Position numbers and translations under genes: made by a program. A stretch of 7,433 nt of DNA from Sphingomonas sp. (GTDB lineage: Bacteria; Pseudomonadota; Alphaproteobacteria; Sphingomonadales; Sphingomonadaceae), in the NCBI GenBank assembly GCA_021154945.1, contig JAJNQF010000260.1:1-7433 (forward strand), given 5' to 3'. The notes beneath the pieces were generated by a model, which was given only the letters and a program-made list of their open reading frames with translations, had not been told where the DNA came from and did not search any database. The first letter of the stretch is position 1; each line of letters opens with the position of its first letter. Shown one piece after another: positions 1 to 5,673 of this stretch.

Positions 1-1492
1 CGCCGGCACGTCGCGCGACGATCGAATGGGCCGCGTATTCGCTGATCGCGGCGTCCCACATCCCGTTCACGACGATCCCGGCCACCAGGATCACGAGATT
101 CCGGGCGGAGAGGACGCCGCGTCTGCCGGCCTTGCCGCTCACGAAGCCGCCCCGGCCCGCCGCATCCAGCAGCCCGGTGAGATGCGCGGCGTCGCGATCC
201 CCCAGCAGATCCACCTCCGCCGCCGTCTCTATAGCATCGCGCGCCGCTTTCGACGGCGCCTGGGACACGAGGAACCTGCCGGCGTCGTCGTCGAGCTCGC
301 GTATCGTCGGGAACCGGCGAAGCCAAGGCGCCATGGCGGCGAGGACGTCGTGGAGCGGTCGTCTGGCCGATGGGTCCAGCGGCTCCACGTTCGACCCCGG
401 GTCGCCACGGACGGCATCGTCCATGTCGGCGAACGAACCGAGCTCCAGGGCTGCGCCGTAGAGCGAGCCGAGCACTTCGGGCACGTCGGCCCCGGGACGA
501 TCGAGAAGGGACGAGATCCGTTCGCACAGCGGCGACAGACCCTGCCAACCCGGTTGGTTGCCCAGTCGCGCGGCGATCGGGGACAACGTCTCCAACTTCC
601 GCCGGATGGCCGCTTGTAGCTGGATCGACAGCGTGGACGCGCCCATCTCCCGATCCGACAGCCCGCCCGCGGCGGGGTCGATCGCAAGCCCGCCCGCGAC
701 GGTCCTGAACATCTCGCCGGACGGGACCTGCGGTGTCCGGGCGAGTATCTCGGCCGGGCCGGAACGAGCCATCGCGGCCTCGATGTCCTCGGGCGGCCAG
801 CCGGGGATCGTTGCGCCCATGCCTAGACCCAACGCATGCAGCATGTCCCTGATCTCGCCCAGACGCTTCCGTCCCAGGTCCGGGAACCTGAGGAGCTCCG
901 CTTCCGTGCGCTGCACGAGATCGCCGAGGAAGACGATGTTGTCGTTCCGCAGGATCCTGAGCGTGGCGGTCGAAAGACCCAGATCGTCGACCTTGTCGAG
1001 AAGTCGGGGATTGAGCATCGTCGTTCCGTCGCCGACGTGGATCAGAGCACCGCGACGAAGGGCATCGCTCTCCGGATCGTCACGGCTCCACGGCGAGGCG
1101 CTCCGGACCATGCGGCGCGCCACGGCTACTATGCGCCGATCCGACCGGTCTCCGTGCCAACCCGCCAGGTCGACGCGCTGGTCGACGGAACGAGGTACGT
1201 CCGGTACCTCGCCGTAGTACAGCAGTATGACGCCGGTCTGCTGCGGTGCGGCTTCGAGCACCCTTCGCCAACCCGAACCCGCCGATGCCGGTTCGTCGAA
1301 CGCCACCACCGCCACCAGCCAATCGGGCGGGCCCAGATCACCCATGGGGTAGGGGTGGCGGACGTCGACTGCGATGAATGCGGGCGGTGGTCCCTCGCTG
1401 AGCCCCTCGACCTCCGCCCTGATCGCATCGACGGGCGATCGTCCTGCCGATACGGCGTCATGGATCGCGATTATCTGCGGGGACCGGCTCAT
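1..1492 (-). CDS. Large protein with an internal RNA polymerase alpha-CTD-like domain (partial, runs off left edge)
   Basis: The frame is open for 497 codons from ATG 1492 to the window edge, so the C-terminus is missing. An in-frame TAG (1496-1498) lies just upstream, which fixes the start at ATG 1492 or GTG 1495; no strong Shine-Dalgarno is visible. Residues about 1-137 look alpha/beta, with hydrophobic strands (AFIAVDV, WLVAVVAF, GVILLYYG) and a DLAGWHGD motif at 108-115 that recalls the end of some TIR domains; this is weak. Residues 160-237 align without gaps to the alpha subunit C-terminal domain of RNA polymerase: VDDLGL, then FLGDLVQRTEAELLRFPDLG, then PGWPPEDI. Residues 240-455 are mostly helical and unrecognised. 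A likely membrane segment lies near 465-482 (NLVILVAGIVVNGMW). True RpoA carries this domain at its C-terminus after the assembly domain, which is absent here, so this is not rpoA. It is the last visible gene of the minus-strand cluster, 164 bp after the winged-helix gene. Function unknown; a regulator, or an effector with an rpoA-derived contact module, is possible. Confidence 0.85.
   Translation of the reverse strand, partial: MSRSPQIIAIHDAVSAGRSPVDAIRAEVEGLSEGPPPAFIAVDVRHPYPMGDLGPPDWLVAVVAFDEPASAGSGWRRVLEAAPQQTGVILLYYGEVPDVPRSVDQRVDLAGWHGDRSDRRIVAVARRMVRSASPWSRDDPESDALRRGALIHVGDGTTMLNPRLLDKVDDLGLSTATLRILRNDNIVFLGDLVQRTEAELLRFPDLGRKRLGEIRDMLHALGLGMGATIPGWPPEDIEAAMARSGPAEILARTPQVPSGEMFRTVAGGLAIDPAAGGLSDREMGASTLSIQLQAAIRRKLETLSPIAARLGNQPGWQGLSPLCERISSLLDRPGADVPEVLGSLYGAALELGSFADMDDAVRGDPGSNVEPLDPSARRPLHDVLAAMAPWLRRFPTIRELDDDAGRFLVSQAPSKAARDAIETAAEVDLLGDRDAAHLTGLLDAAGRGGFVSGKAGRRGVLSARNLVILVAGIVVNGMWDAAISEYAAHSIVARRAG
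782..1012 (-). other. Alpha-CTD domain within the large protein
   Basis: Codons 161-237 of the large protein, compared from memory with E. coli RpoA 250-326, align gaplessly and about half the residues match. Conserved are VDDL, GDLVQRTE, ELL, LG.K, EI, GL and WPP. Relative to E. coli numbering, R265 is Ala (A176), N268 is Arg (R179), C269 is Ile and S299 is Arg (R210), while G296, K298 and E302 are kept (G207, K209, E213). The two helix-hairpin-helix-like units of the fold appear intact. In RpoA this domain binds UP-element DNA and contacts sigma factors and activators. Whether it binds DNA here is uncertain because the key arginine is replaced. Confidence 0.9.
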
Positions 1493-1656
1493 CACCTACA
1501 TGCTAGTCCTACCTCGTTCCCCCGTCCAAGGCTTCGTCGAGCTCGCGTCCGGCCGGCCTGGATCAGGACCGGACGGCGGCGGGCACGTTCGTCGACAAAA
1601 CGCCCACCCGCCCGCATGCAGCGTCGGCGCATGGTCACGGACGCGGACGCGGCTCG

Positions 1657-2175
1657 CTACGCACCGCTTCTCCCCTCGTCCACCGACCGCAGCGGCCGGG
1701 GCGCGACCGAACGCGGTCTGCGAGGGCCATCGAGGACCGACGGGATACTTGCGGCCGTCCCGTCCGGCGCGGGCGATACGGTTCCCGGCGGTTGCCCGTC
1801 GAGCCAGCTGACGTATCCGTGGAACTGGGACCAGCCCTTCGACGTGAGGCCCAGCAGGAAGCGTCGACCGTCCGAGACGTCCCGCACCCGCTCGACCAGT
1901 CCGTCCGCTTCGAGAAGCCGGACGTAGCGGAGGGCCGTCGTCTGCGGCACGAGCGCCGCAAGGCATGCCGAGGAGACGGACACCGACCTGCCGGTCAGCC
2001 CGGCGGCCGCCAGATCGACGAGGATGTCCCATGCCGGATCCGTAAGGTATCGGGACTGCGCCGCGAATCTCCTGCTCCGCTCCCGCCGAGCGACTACGAG
2101 CATCCTGACGAGCACTCTCTGCGATGGCGTGAATCTCTCCGCCCCGCCGAGGTCCCTCGGTATCGCACCGTGCAT
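1657..2175 (-). CDS. MarR-like winged-helix DNA-binding protein
   Basis: 172 aa. Residues 45-111 form a winged helix-turn-helix. DPAWDILVDLAAAGL is the lead helix, SVSSACLAALVPQTTALRYVRLLEADGLV (67-93) contains the recognition helix, and RVRDVSDGRRFLLGLT is the wing. The pattern matches MarR-like winged-helix proteins that I associate with sphingomonads, so a DNA-binding regulator in the cytoplasm is likely. A Pro/Arg-rich, probably disordered tail follows from about residue 127. ATG 2175 is the only sensible start: no other ATG, GTG or TTG lies in frame nearby, and AGGGAAA sits about 10 nt upstream, just after the stop of the preceding membrane-protein gene (gap 14 bp), which suggests cotranscription and possibly translational coupling. 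The target promoter is unknown; autoregulation of the cluster is a reasonable guess. No ligand-binding or dimerisation domain is evident beyond the helices flanking the wing. Confidence 0.85.
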   Translation of the reverse strand: MHGAIPRDLGGAERFTPSQRVLVRMLVVARRERSRRFAAQSRYLTDPAWDILVDLAAAGLTGRSVSVSSACLAALVPQTTALRYVRLLEADGLVERVRDVSDGRRFLLGLTSKGWSQFHGYVSWLDGQPPGTVSPAPDGTAASIPSVLDGPRRPRSVAPRPLRSVDEGRSGA

Positions 2176-2189
2176 GAACTCGTCTTTCC

Positions 2190-2639
2190 CTACTCGGACA
2201 TGCTCCAGGAGCGGTCCGAACCTATCGCGCGGACGCGCGAGACATGGCGCCAGGTCCCGACCGCCAGGATCATCTGGGTCGGCCAGCTCCAGACGACGAT
2301 GAGCAGCGCATACGCGACGCGGATCGTCTCCGGCGCCACGAGCTTCACGACGTGCGCGCCGACGGCGTCCAGCTGCAGCGCCGCCACCAGGAGCGGCCAA
2401 CCGCGATCCGCCCGCCAGGCGACGGCCATGAGCATCGCGAACAGCGCGACGTCCACCACGAACACGTTCAGTTCCAGGCCGTAGAAGCGCGAGGGCAGCG
2501 GCGACCAGCTCAGGACCGTCGCGGCGTAGGCGAGAAGCAGTCCGCCGCCGACGATCCTTTCCGGAGCGCCTCCCCTCCACAGCGCATAGCCCGACGTCAC
2601 GAGGAGAAGCGCTGCGAAGGCATAGACACGGAGCATCAC
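2190..2639 (-). CDS. Small multi-pass inner-membrane protein, unknown function
   Basis: 149 aa and strongly hydrophobic. Four to five membrane helices can be seen, roughly at residues 4-20 (YAFAALLLVTSGYALW), 29-45 (IVGGGLLLAYAATVLSW), 57-75 (VFVVDVALFAMLMAVAW), 81-100 and 107-130 (VAYALLIVVWSWPTQMIL). Short basic loops (PERIVGG, WRADRG) lie between them. No transporter or enzyme motif is recognisable. The start is GTG 2639 or the directly following ATG 2636; neither has a clear ribosome binding site. The gene lies 37 bp after the 119-aa gene and 14 bp before the winged-helix gene, so it is in the middle of the cluster. A role as a membrane sensor or partner of the anchored HTH protein is only an inference from position. 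Confidence 0.85.
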   Translation of the reverse strand: MMLRVYAFAALLLVTSGYALWRGGAPERIVGGGLLLAYAATVLSWSPLPSRFYGLELNVFVVDVALFAMLMAVAWRADRGWPLLVAALQLDAVGAHVVKLVAPETIRVAYALLIVVWSWPTQMILAVGTWRHVSRVRAIGSDRSWSMSE

Positions 2640-2676
2640 GTCCGCCTACAGGCCCGGTGCCCGGCGGGCCACCGCT

Positions 2677-3036
2677 TCAGGCGGCCGAAGCCGACGGCAG
2701 CGTCACGACCTCGGCGGACGTGAACGGGTTGTCGGTCGGAGGGCAGGGCGAACTGTCGCCGTACATCCGCTCGAGACCCATCGCACGGATCACCTCGGGG
2801 GTCGTCAGATGCGCTTCGCGCATGAGTTCGCGCGCCTGCTGCTGCGCCTTGATGGCCTCGAACATCTTGCCGATCATCTCGGCGCCCGTCGTCACCGACA
2901 GACGGTTGTCGACCCGGGCGCGCAGCAGCGCCGCATAGCAGCTCGCGGTGTCCGCGGCGGCGAGATCGTTGGACGCCTCGGCGGAGTGGAACAGGGGCGT
3001 CACGGCTTCGACGGCGGAGCGGCGGTTCTGCAGCAT
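2677..3036 (-). CDS. 119-aa helical protein, unknown function
   Basis: The start ATG 3036 is preceded by GGAGGA with ideal spacing (GGAGGATATTGATG); the TTG just upstream is an unlikely start. The protein is mostly helical up to about residue 92 and has a Q/R/E-rich stretch, MFEAIKAQQQARELMREAH (58-76), that could form a short coiled coil. The last 27 residues are Pro/Ser/Thr-rich and probably flexible. There are two cysteines (C33, C98), no signal peptide, no membrane segment and no enzyme motif. I do not recognise a family. It lies 33 bp downstream of the membrane-anchored LuxR-type gene in the same direction. That close spacing and its own strong ribosome binding site suggest it is made together with that regulator, possibly as a partner, but no interaction can be read from the sequence. 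Confidence 0.8.
   Translation of the reverse strand: MLQNRRSAVEAVTPLFHSAEASNDLAAADTASCYAALLRARVDNRLSVTTGAEMIGKMFEAIKAQQQARELMREAHLTTPEVIRAMGLERMYGDSSPCPPTDNPFTSAEVVTLPSASAA
3028..3036 (-). promoter_or_regulatory. RBS and start of the 119-aa gene
   Basis: The minus strand reads GGAGGATATTGATG across this junction, with the GGAGGA core just upstream at about 3042-3047. It is the strongest Shine-Dalgarno in the minus-strand cluster and selects ATG 3036 over the in-frame TTG at 3039. Confidence 0.6.
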
Positions 3037-3069
3037 CAATATCCTCCAGCGCGCCGGTCGACGGCGCGT

Positions 3070-3549
3070 TCAACGTTTGTAGGGACCGTCGGAGATGTCG
3101 ATGCCGTACCTGGTGAAGAGCCGGGCGACCAGATCGGCCGTGCCCACGAGCGCTCCACCGAGGACGACGACGACCAGGGCCAGTCCCATCACGATTCCGA
3201 GACGTCGGAGTCCTGACAGTTCGTAGCGGTTGCCCCGGACGGGAGCCGGGGACGCATCCTCCGGCTCGATGCCGTCATCCGTCGGCACCTCGTCCGCAGC
3301 CACCCCCAACGGCTTGGGTACAAGCCGTTCGTGGCCCTCCAGGTCGACGAGGATGCGGGCGGCCTGCATCGATCGGGAGACGCCCAGTAGTCTGCGCGCC
3401 TCGCGGAGGTGCTCGTTCACGGTGTGGGGCGACAGGGAGAGCCGCTGGGCTATCTCCTTCGCTTCGAGGTTGTCGTAGACCAGTCGCAGACACTGCTTCT
3501 GACGCTCGTTGAGGAGGGATGCGGAAGCTGGTTCGATCACGACCGGCAA
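3070..3549 (-). CDS. LuxR/GerE-type HTH regulator with C-terminal membrane anchor
   Basis: 159 aa if TTG 3549 is used, or 156 aa from GTG 3540. Residues 12-68 form a LuxR C-terminal HTH: LLNERQKQCLRLV, then EAKEIAQRLSLSPHTVNEHLREARRLLGV with the recognition helix at SPHTVNEHLREAR, then AARILV. An acidic Pro-rich linker follows (about 75-105), then one membrane helix near 117-138 (LGIVMGLALVVVVLGGALVG) and a short tail. There is no receiver or autoinducer domain. The architecture implies a DNA-binding head in the cytoplasm held at the inner membrane, as I recall for short sphingomonad HTH proteins. No ATG lies in frame before the upstream stop (TAG at 3682-3684), so a non-ATG start seems forced. 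It is the first gene of the minus-strand cluster and probably controls it. A 7-bp tandem repeat sits just upstream. Confidence 0.88.
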   Translation of the reverse strand: MPVVIEPASASLLNERQKQCLRLVYDNLEAKEIAQRLSLSPHTVNEHLREARRLLGVSRSMQAARILVDLEGHERLVPKPLGVAADEVPTDDGIEPEDASPAPVRGNRYELSGLRRLGIVMGLALVVVVLGGALVGTADLVARLFTRYGIDISDGPYKR

Positions 3550-3938
3550 CTGCCCGAGAACGAGCCGCTTTGCCAGCGGCGACCGGCGACCGGCGACCGG
3601 CGACCGGCGGGCGCGTTCCGGACGCGACGCGTGTGCGATCAGACCCGCACTGCGTCCGCGGATCGAGCGACGATGCCTGCGCTACGGCGCCTCGCTCCGC
3701 TCGGCGGCCGAGGTCGCCGACTCCACACGGTCCAGTCCCGCTCAGGATGGCATGGCCTGTTCTGAACCGTTCGTCGGGCGGATGCGCATGACGGCGCCGC
3801 CGCCCCGCCGCGGACGCTCGGTCGTAGCGCGGGACGCAGGCCCGGTCGCGCGGATGGAGAACGTCTTCCGCCCGCACATGCGGCCGTCAGCACGGAGGGT
3901 GCAGGTAGCCTGGACCGAATTGATCGGGCGGCAGGAAA
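3550..3938. other. Divergent intergenic region
   Basis: About 390 bp between the LuxR-type gene (minus) and the 289-aa gene (plus). It should hold promoters for both directions, but I see no convincing -35/-10 pair. Apart from the 7-bp repeat, the one structured element is GTTCTGAAC (3759-3767), a short hyphenated palindrome followed by another GTTC at 3769. Open frames here have arginine-rich translations typical of GC-rich non-coding DNA. No tRNA or small-RNA signature was found. Confidence 0.6.
3577..3609. repeat. Tandem 7-bp repeat, CGGCGAC x 4.7
   Basis: Four perfect head-to-tail copies of CGGCGAC (3577-3604) are followed by a partial fifth (CGGCG). The array begins 28 bp upstream of the TTG start of the LuxR-type gene, in what would be its leader or promoter. 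Because 7 is not a multiple of 3, a change in copy number would shift any reading frame passing through it, and would also change promoter spacing. Confidence 0.95.
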
Positions 3939-4808
3939 ATGCTTGAGACTAGCGCAACGAACGTCATCGCTGCGGCCATCGGCCGAGCCCTCGGCGGACC
4001 CGGCGAGGTGACGGTCACCGGTGGCGGTTTTCGGATCAGGCCGAACAAGGCGGCCGCCGCCTGCTGCATCGGAACGGCGGGTCGGGTCTTCCTCGCGGTG
4101 TTCGATGGATGGGGGACCGCCTTCGAGAGGAGGCGCATGGCGGTTCAGATCCTGGTCGACCTGGACTGGTCAGTGGACGATATGGTCCTCTCCGCATTGA
4201 AGCAGGTCGAACTGACGCTCGGGCATCAGAAGCGTCAGCTGGTCCGGGCAGCGGCCGCAGGCATTCCGTCGCCGCTGGACCTGGAGGCGTTCACCGATCC
4301 CCGTCGTCTGAGGATCGACATCGCGGCGGCCGTGGCCCTGCGCCAGCATCTGGGATCCGATCCGGCCGCGAGGGCATGGATCAAGGACCAGCTTCGGCTC
4401 GCCTCCGGCCAGGTGGCCCTCGCAGGACGGCGACCGTCCGCATGTGTTCACGGATTCGTGCTGGCGGTGCCCTTCCTACTGGACCCCATGGGACTCCTGA
4501 CGGGCGCGGAAAGCCGTGGCGGACGTCCGCGGTGGCTGGACAACGAGATGGCCGTATCGTCGTACACCGTCGCGGAGCGGGACGGCGCCTTCGCCGCTGC
4601 GGTCCGCGCCATGACGGATACGCCTCTGGAAGGGCGGGCGATCGTGACCGGATCGATCTGGCCAAGCGATGCCGCCGAGCGCGCGATCGATCGAACCGTG
4701 GCCGAAGGCGCGTCGATTACGATCGATCCGGGAGACCTTCCCGAACGGCGCGAGTGGCGCTTCACGATCGAACGTCGGCTCGTCGGCGTGGACGAGGCCT
4801 TCGGCTGA
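3939..4808 (+). CDS. 289-aa protein of unknown function
   Basis: The whole frame shows strong G/C third-position bias and a normal amino-acid mix. I recognise no family. The N-terminal third has strand-like segments (GEVTVTGGGFRI, GRVFLAVFDGWG). The middle is helical (VDDMVLSALKQVELTLGHQKRQLVRAAAAG, then DIAAAVALRQHL and AWIKDQLRLASG). The C-terminal part alternates strands and helices, with RAIVTGSIWPSDAAERAI near 226-243 and REWRFTIERRLVG near the end. There is no signal peptide or clear membrane helix. ATG 3939 has AGGA only 2 nt upstream. A second in-frame ATG at 4137 (residue 67) is preceded by GAGAGGAGG, so a shorter form could be made, although the first 66 codons look coding. It is transcribed divergently from the minus-strand cluster and converges on the 80-aa gene with a 6-bp gap. 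Confidence 0.8.
   Translation: MLETSATNVIAAAIGRALGGPGEVTVTGGGFRIRPNKAAAACCIGTAGRVFLAVFDGWGTAFERRRMAVQILVDLDWSVDDMVLSALKQVELTLGHQKRQLVRAAAAGIPSPLDLEAFTDPRRLRIDIAAAVALRQHLGSDPAARAWIKDQLRLASGQVALAGRRPSACVHGFVLAVPFLLDPMGLLTGAESRGGRPRWLDNEMAVSSYTVAERDGAFAAAVRAMTDTPLEGRAIVTGSIWPSDAAERAIDRTVAEGASITIDPGDLPERREWRFTIERRLVGVDEAFG
4125..4139 (+). promoter_or_regulatory. Internal RBS-like site with in-frame ATG
   Basis: GAGAGGAGG is followed after 3 nt by ATG 4137, which is in frame with the 289-aa gene. It is a better Shine-Dalgarno match than that of the ATG 3939 start. It may mark an internal start giving a 223-aa product, or it may be chance, since it encodes ERR. Confidence 0.35.
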
Positions 4809-4814
4809 TCTCGG

Positions 4815-5057
4815 CTAGGGTCTGTTCAGTAGACTGGCCATCATGGCGCCACGCCGTTTCTGATGCTTCGTGATCCTGTCGACCAGCTCGGGCTGATCGA
4901 ATACGATCCAGCCGGTACTGTCGACTATCTCGACGGGATCGACGGCCGAACCGATGCTTTCGGCGGCGATGCCGATCGCGGATTCGAGATCCTCCGCCGG
5001 CTCTTCGTTCTCGCCGGGCGTGCCCGTCCGAACGATGTAGGGTGGTGTTCCAGTCAT
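4815..5057 (-). CDS. 80-aa acidic protein, unknown function
   Basis: 80 aa from ATG 5057, which has GGGGA about 6 nt upstream; the frame could extend 11 codons further, to GTG 5090, but that part is arginine/glycine-rich and less likely. The N-terminal half is acidic (GENEEPAEDLESAIGIAAESIG), the middle is strand-like (VEIVDSTGWIVFDQPELV) and the C-terminus is basic (ITKHQKRRGAMMASLLNRP). No family is recognised. The size, acidic start and basic tail would suit a small partner or regulatory protein. Its stop lies 6 bp from the stop of the 289-aa gene on the opposite strand, so the two are convergent and not in one operon. No terminator hairpin separates them. Confidence 0.75.
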   Translation of the reverse strand: MTGTPPYIVRTGTPGENEEPAEDLESAIGIAAESIGSAVDPVEIVDSTGWIVFDQPELVDRITKHQKRRGAMMASLLNRP

Positions 5058-5388
5058 TCGCGTTCCCCGTTTCCGCCCGCCAACAACCACCTTCGGGTTG
5101 AGAAGAAATTAACGGAAGCGGTGCATCTCGTAAGGGCTCGGGCGAACCCGTCGCAGCGGAGCGGCACGGAAGGCACGGACGACATGCCGAAAGCAGAGGG
5201 GGGTTCCCGAGATCCTCTCCGAGCCGATCGTGCCGGCCGCCGAGCGAAGAGACGGAGAACGGGCGTAGCCACCGAACGGTGGCAGTCTTTGGCACGGACG
5301 GACGTCGTGATCCTCCGGGCAGGATCCGTCGCCGAGCTGGAAGTGGCGGAGGTGTTCCCGAGCCGCGATCGGTCTCATCGGCGACGAC
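5058..5388. other. Non-coding or degraded stretch upstream of the 80-aa gene
   Basis: About 330 bp. It holds the leader of the 80-aa gene (minus) and a locally AT-rich patch at 5098-5115 (TTGAGAAGAAATTAACGG), which is the best candidate promoter area, although no clear -35/-10 pair can be defined on either strand. A plus-strand frame from ATG 5184 is open, but its codons are less G/C-biased in third position than those of neighbouring genes and its translation is arginine-rich; it is not called as a gene. Confidence 0.5.
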
Positions 5389-5634
5389 ATGACGGACGAG
5401 TGCTTCGACGACTCCGCTCCACTACCCGAGAGCGACGGCGGACAGGTCCGGACCCGATTGGCGTGGGCGAGCCCGCGTTAGGAGAGGGAACGGTTCAGGC
5501 TGGCCTGGGCGGAGGCCGAAGCCCTCGTTGCGGGCTTCCGGGCGATCGGACGCGAACTCGCGACCGAGCGGCGGTCGTCGCTTGAGGAACTCGAGCATTC
5601 CTGGCGATGCCGAGGGACGGCGCAGAGGAACTGA
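5389..5634 (+). pseudogene. Short ORF split by an in-frame TAG
   Basis: ATG 5389 begins a 30-codon frame that ends at TAG 5479-5481. The same frame then continues for 50 codons to TGA 5632-5634. Both halves look coding. The first is acidic (MTDECFDDSAPLPESDGG). The second has a helical, charged composition (ERERFRLAWAEAEALVAGF, then RAIGRELATERRSSLEELEHS), and most third positions are G or C in both. No start codon follows the TAG closely enough to restart, although AGGAGAGG lies just after it. RLAWA occurs on both sides of the stop (RTRLAWASPR, then FRLAWAEAE), which suggests a local duplication. Read-through would give about 81 aa. Likely a gene broken by a point mutation; a separate 30-aa peptide or chance are alternatives. 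It ends 51 bp before the 249-aa gene. Confidence 0.45.
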
Positions 5635-5673
5635 GAAATGGCACCGCGATCACACCGACGCGAAAGCGTCCTC

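Noticed and set aside
26..619. Plus-strand open frame of 197 codons at the left end
   Set aside because: Its translation is rich in Arg, His and Gly without domain structure, and it lies opposite the alpha-CTD gene, whose translation is well structured. It is a shadow of GC-rich coding DNA.
836..1927. Plus-strand open frame of 363 codons
   Set aside because: The longest frame in the left half, but it spans the antisense of two real genes and the gap between them; its translation is Arg/Pro/Ser-rich with no recognisable domain.
2190..2580. Upstream extension of the winged-helix gene to 2580
   Set aside because: The extension overlaps the membrane-protein gene on the same strand and reads as arginine/glycine-rich; ATG 2175 just after the upstream stop fits better.
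3650..3720. GC-rich palindromic-looking segment (GCGCCTCGCTCCGCTCGGCGGCC) as a tRNA or small RNA
   Set aside because: No T-loop GGTTCGA, no anticodon arm and no cloverleaf could be drawn.
3759..3772. GTTC-N6-GTTC as an alphaproteobacterial LexA box
   Set aside because: The consensus spacing is GTTC-N7-GTTC; this has 6. A similar GTTC-N5-GTTC near 6895 also fails.
5289..5306. TTTGGCACGGACGGACG as a sigma-54 promoter
   Set aside because: The -24 GG element is present, but the -12 GC is not at the required 10-bp spacing and no enhancer-binding regulator is nearby.
5184..5585. Plus-strand frame beginning MPKAEGGSRDPLRADRAGRR
   Set aside because: Lower third-position G/C than the real genes, no good ribosome binding site, and its second half is out of frame with the better-supported amber-split ORF.
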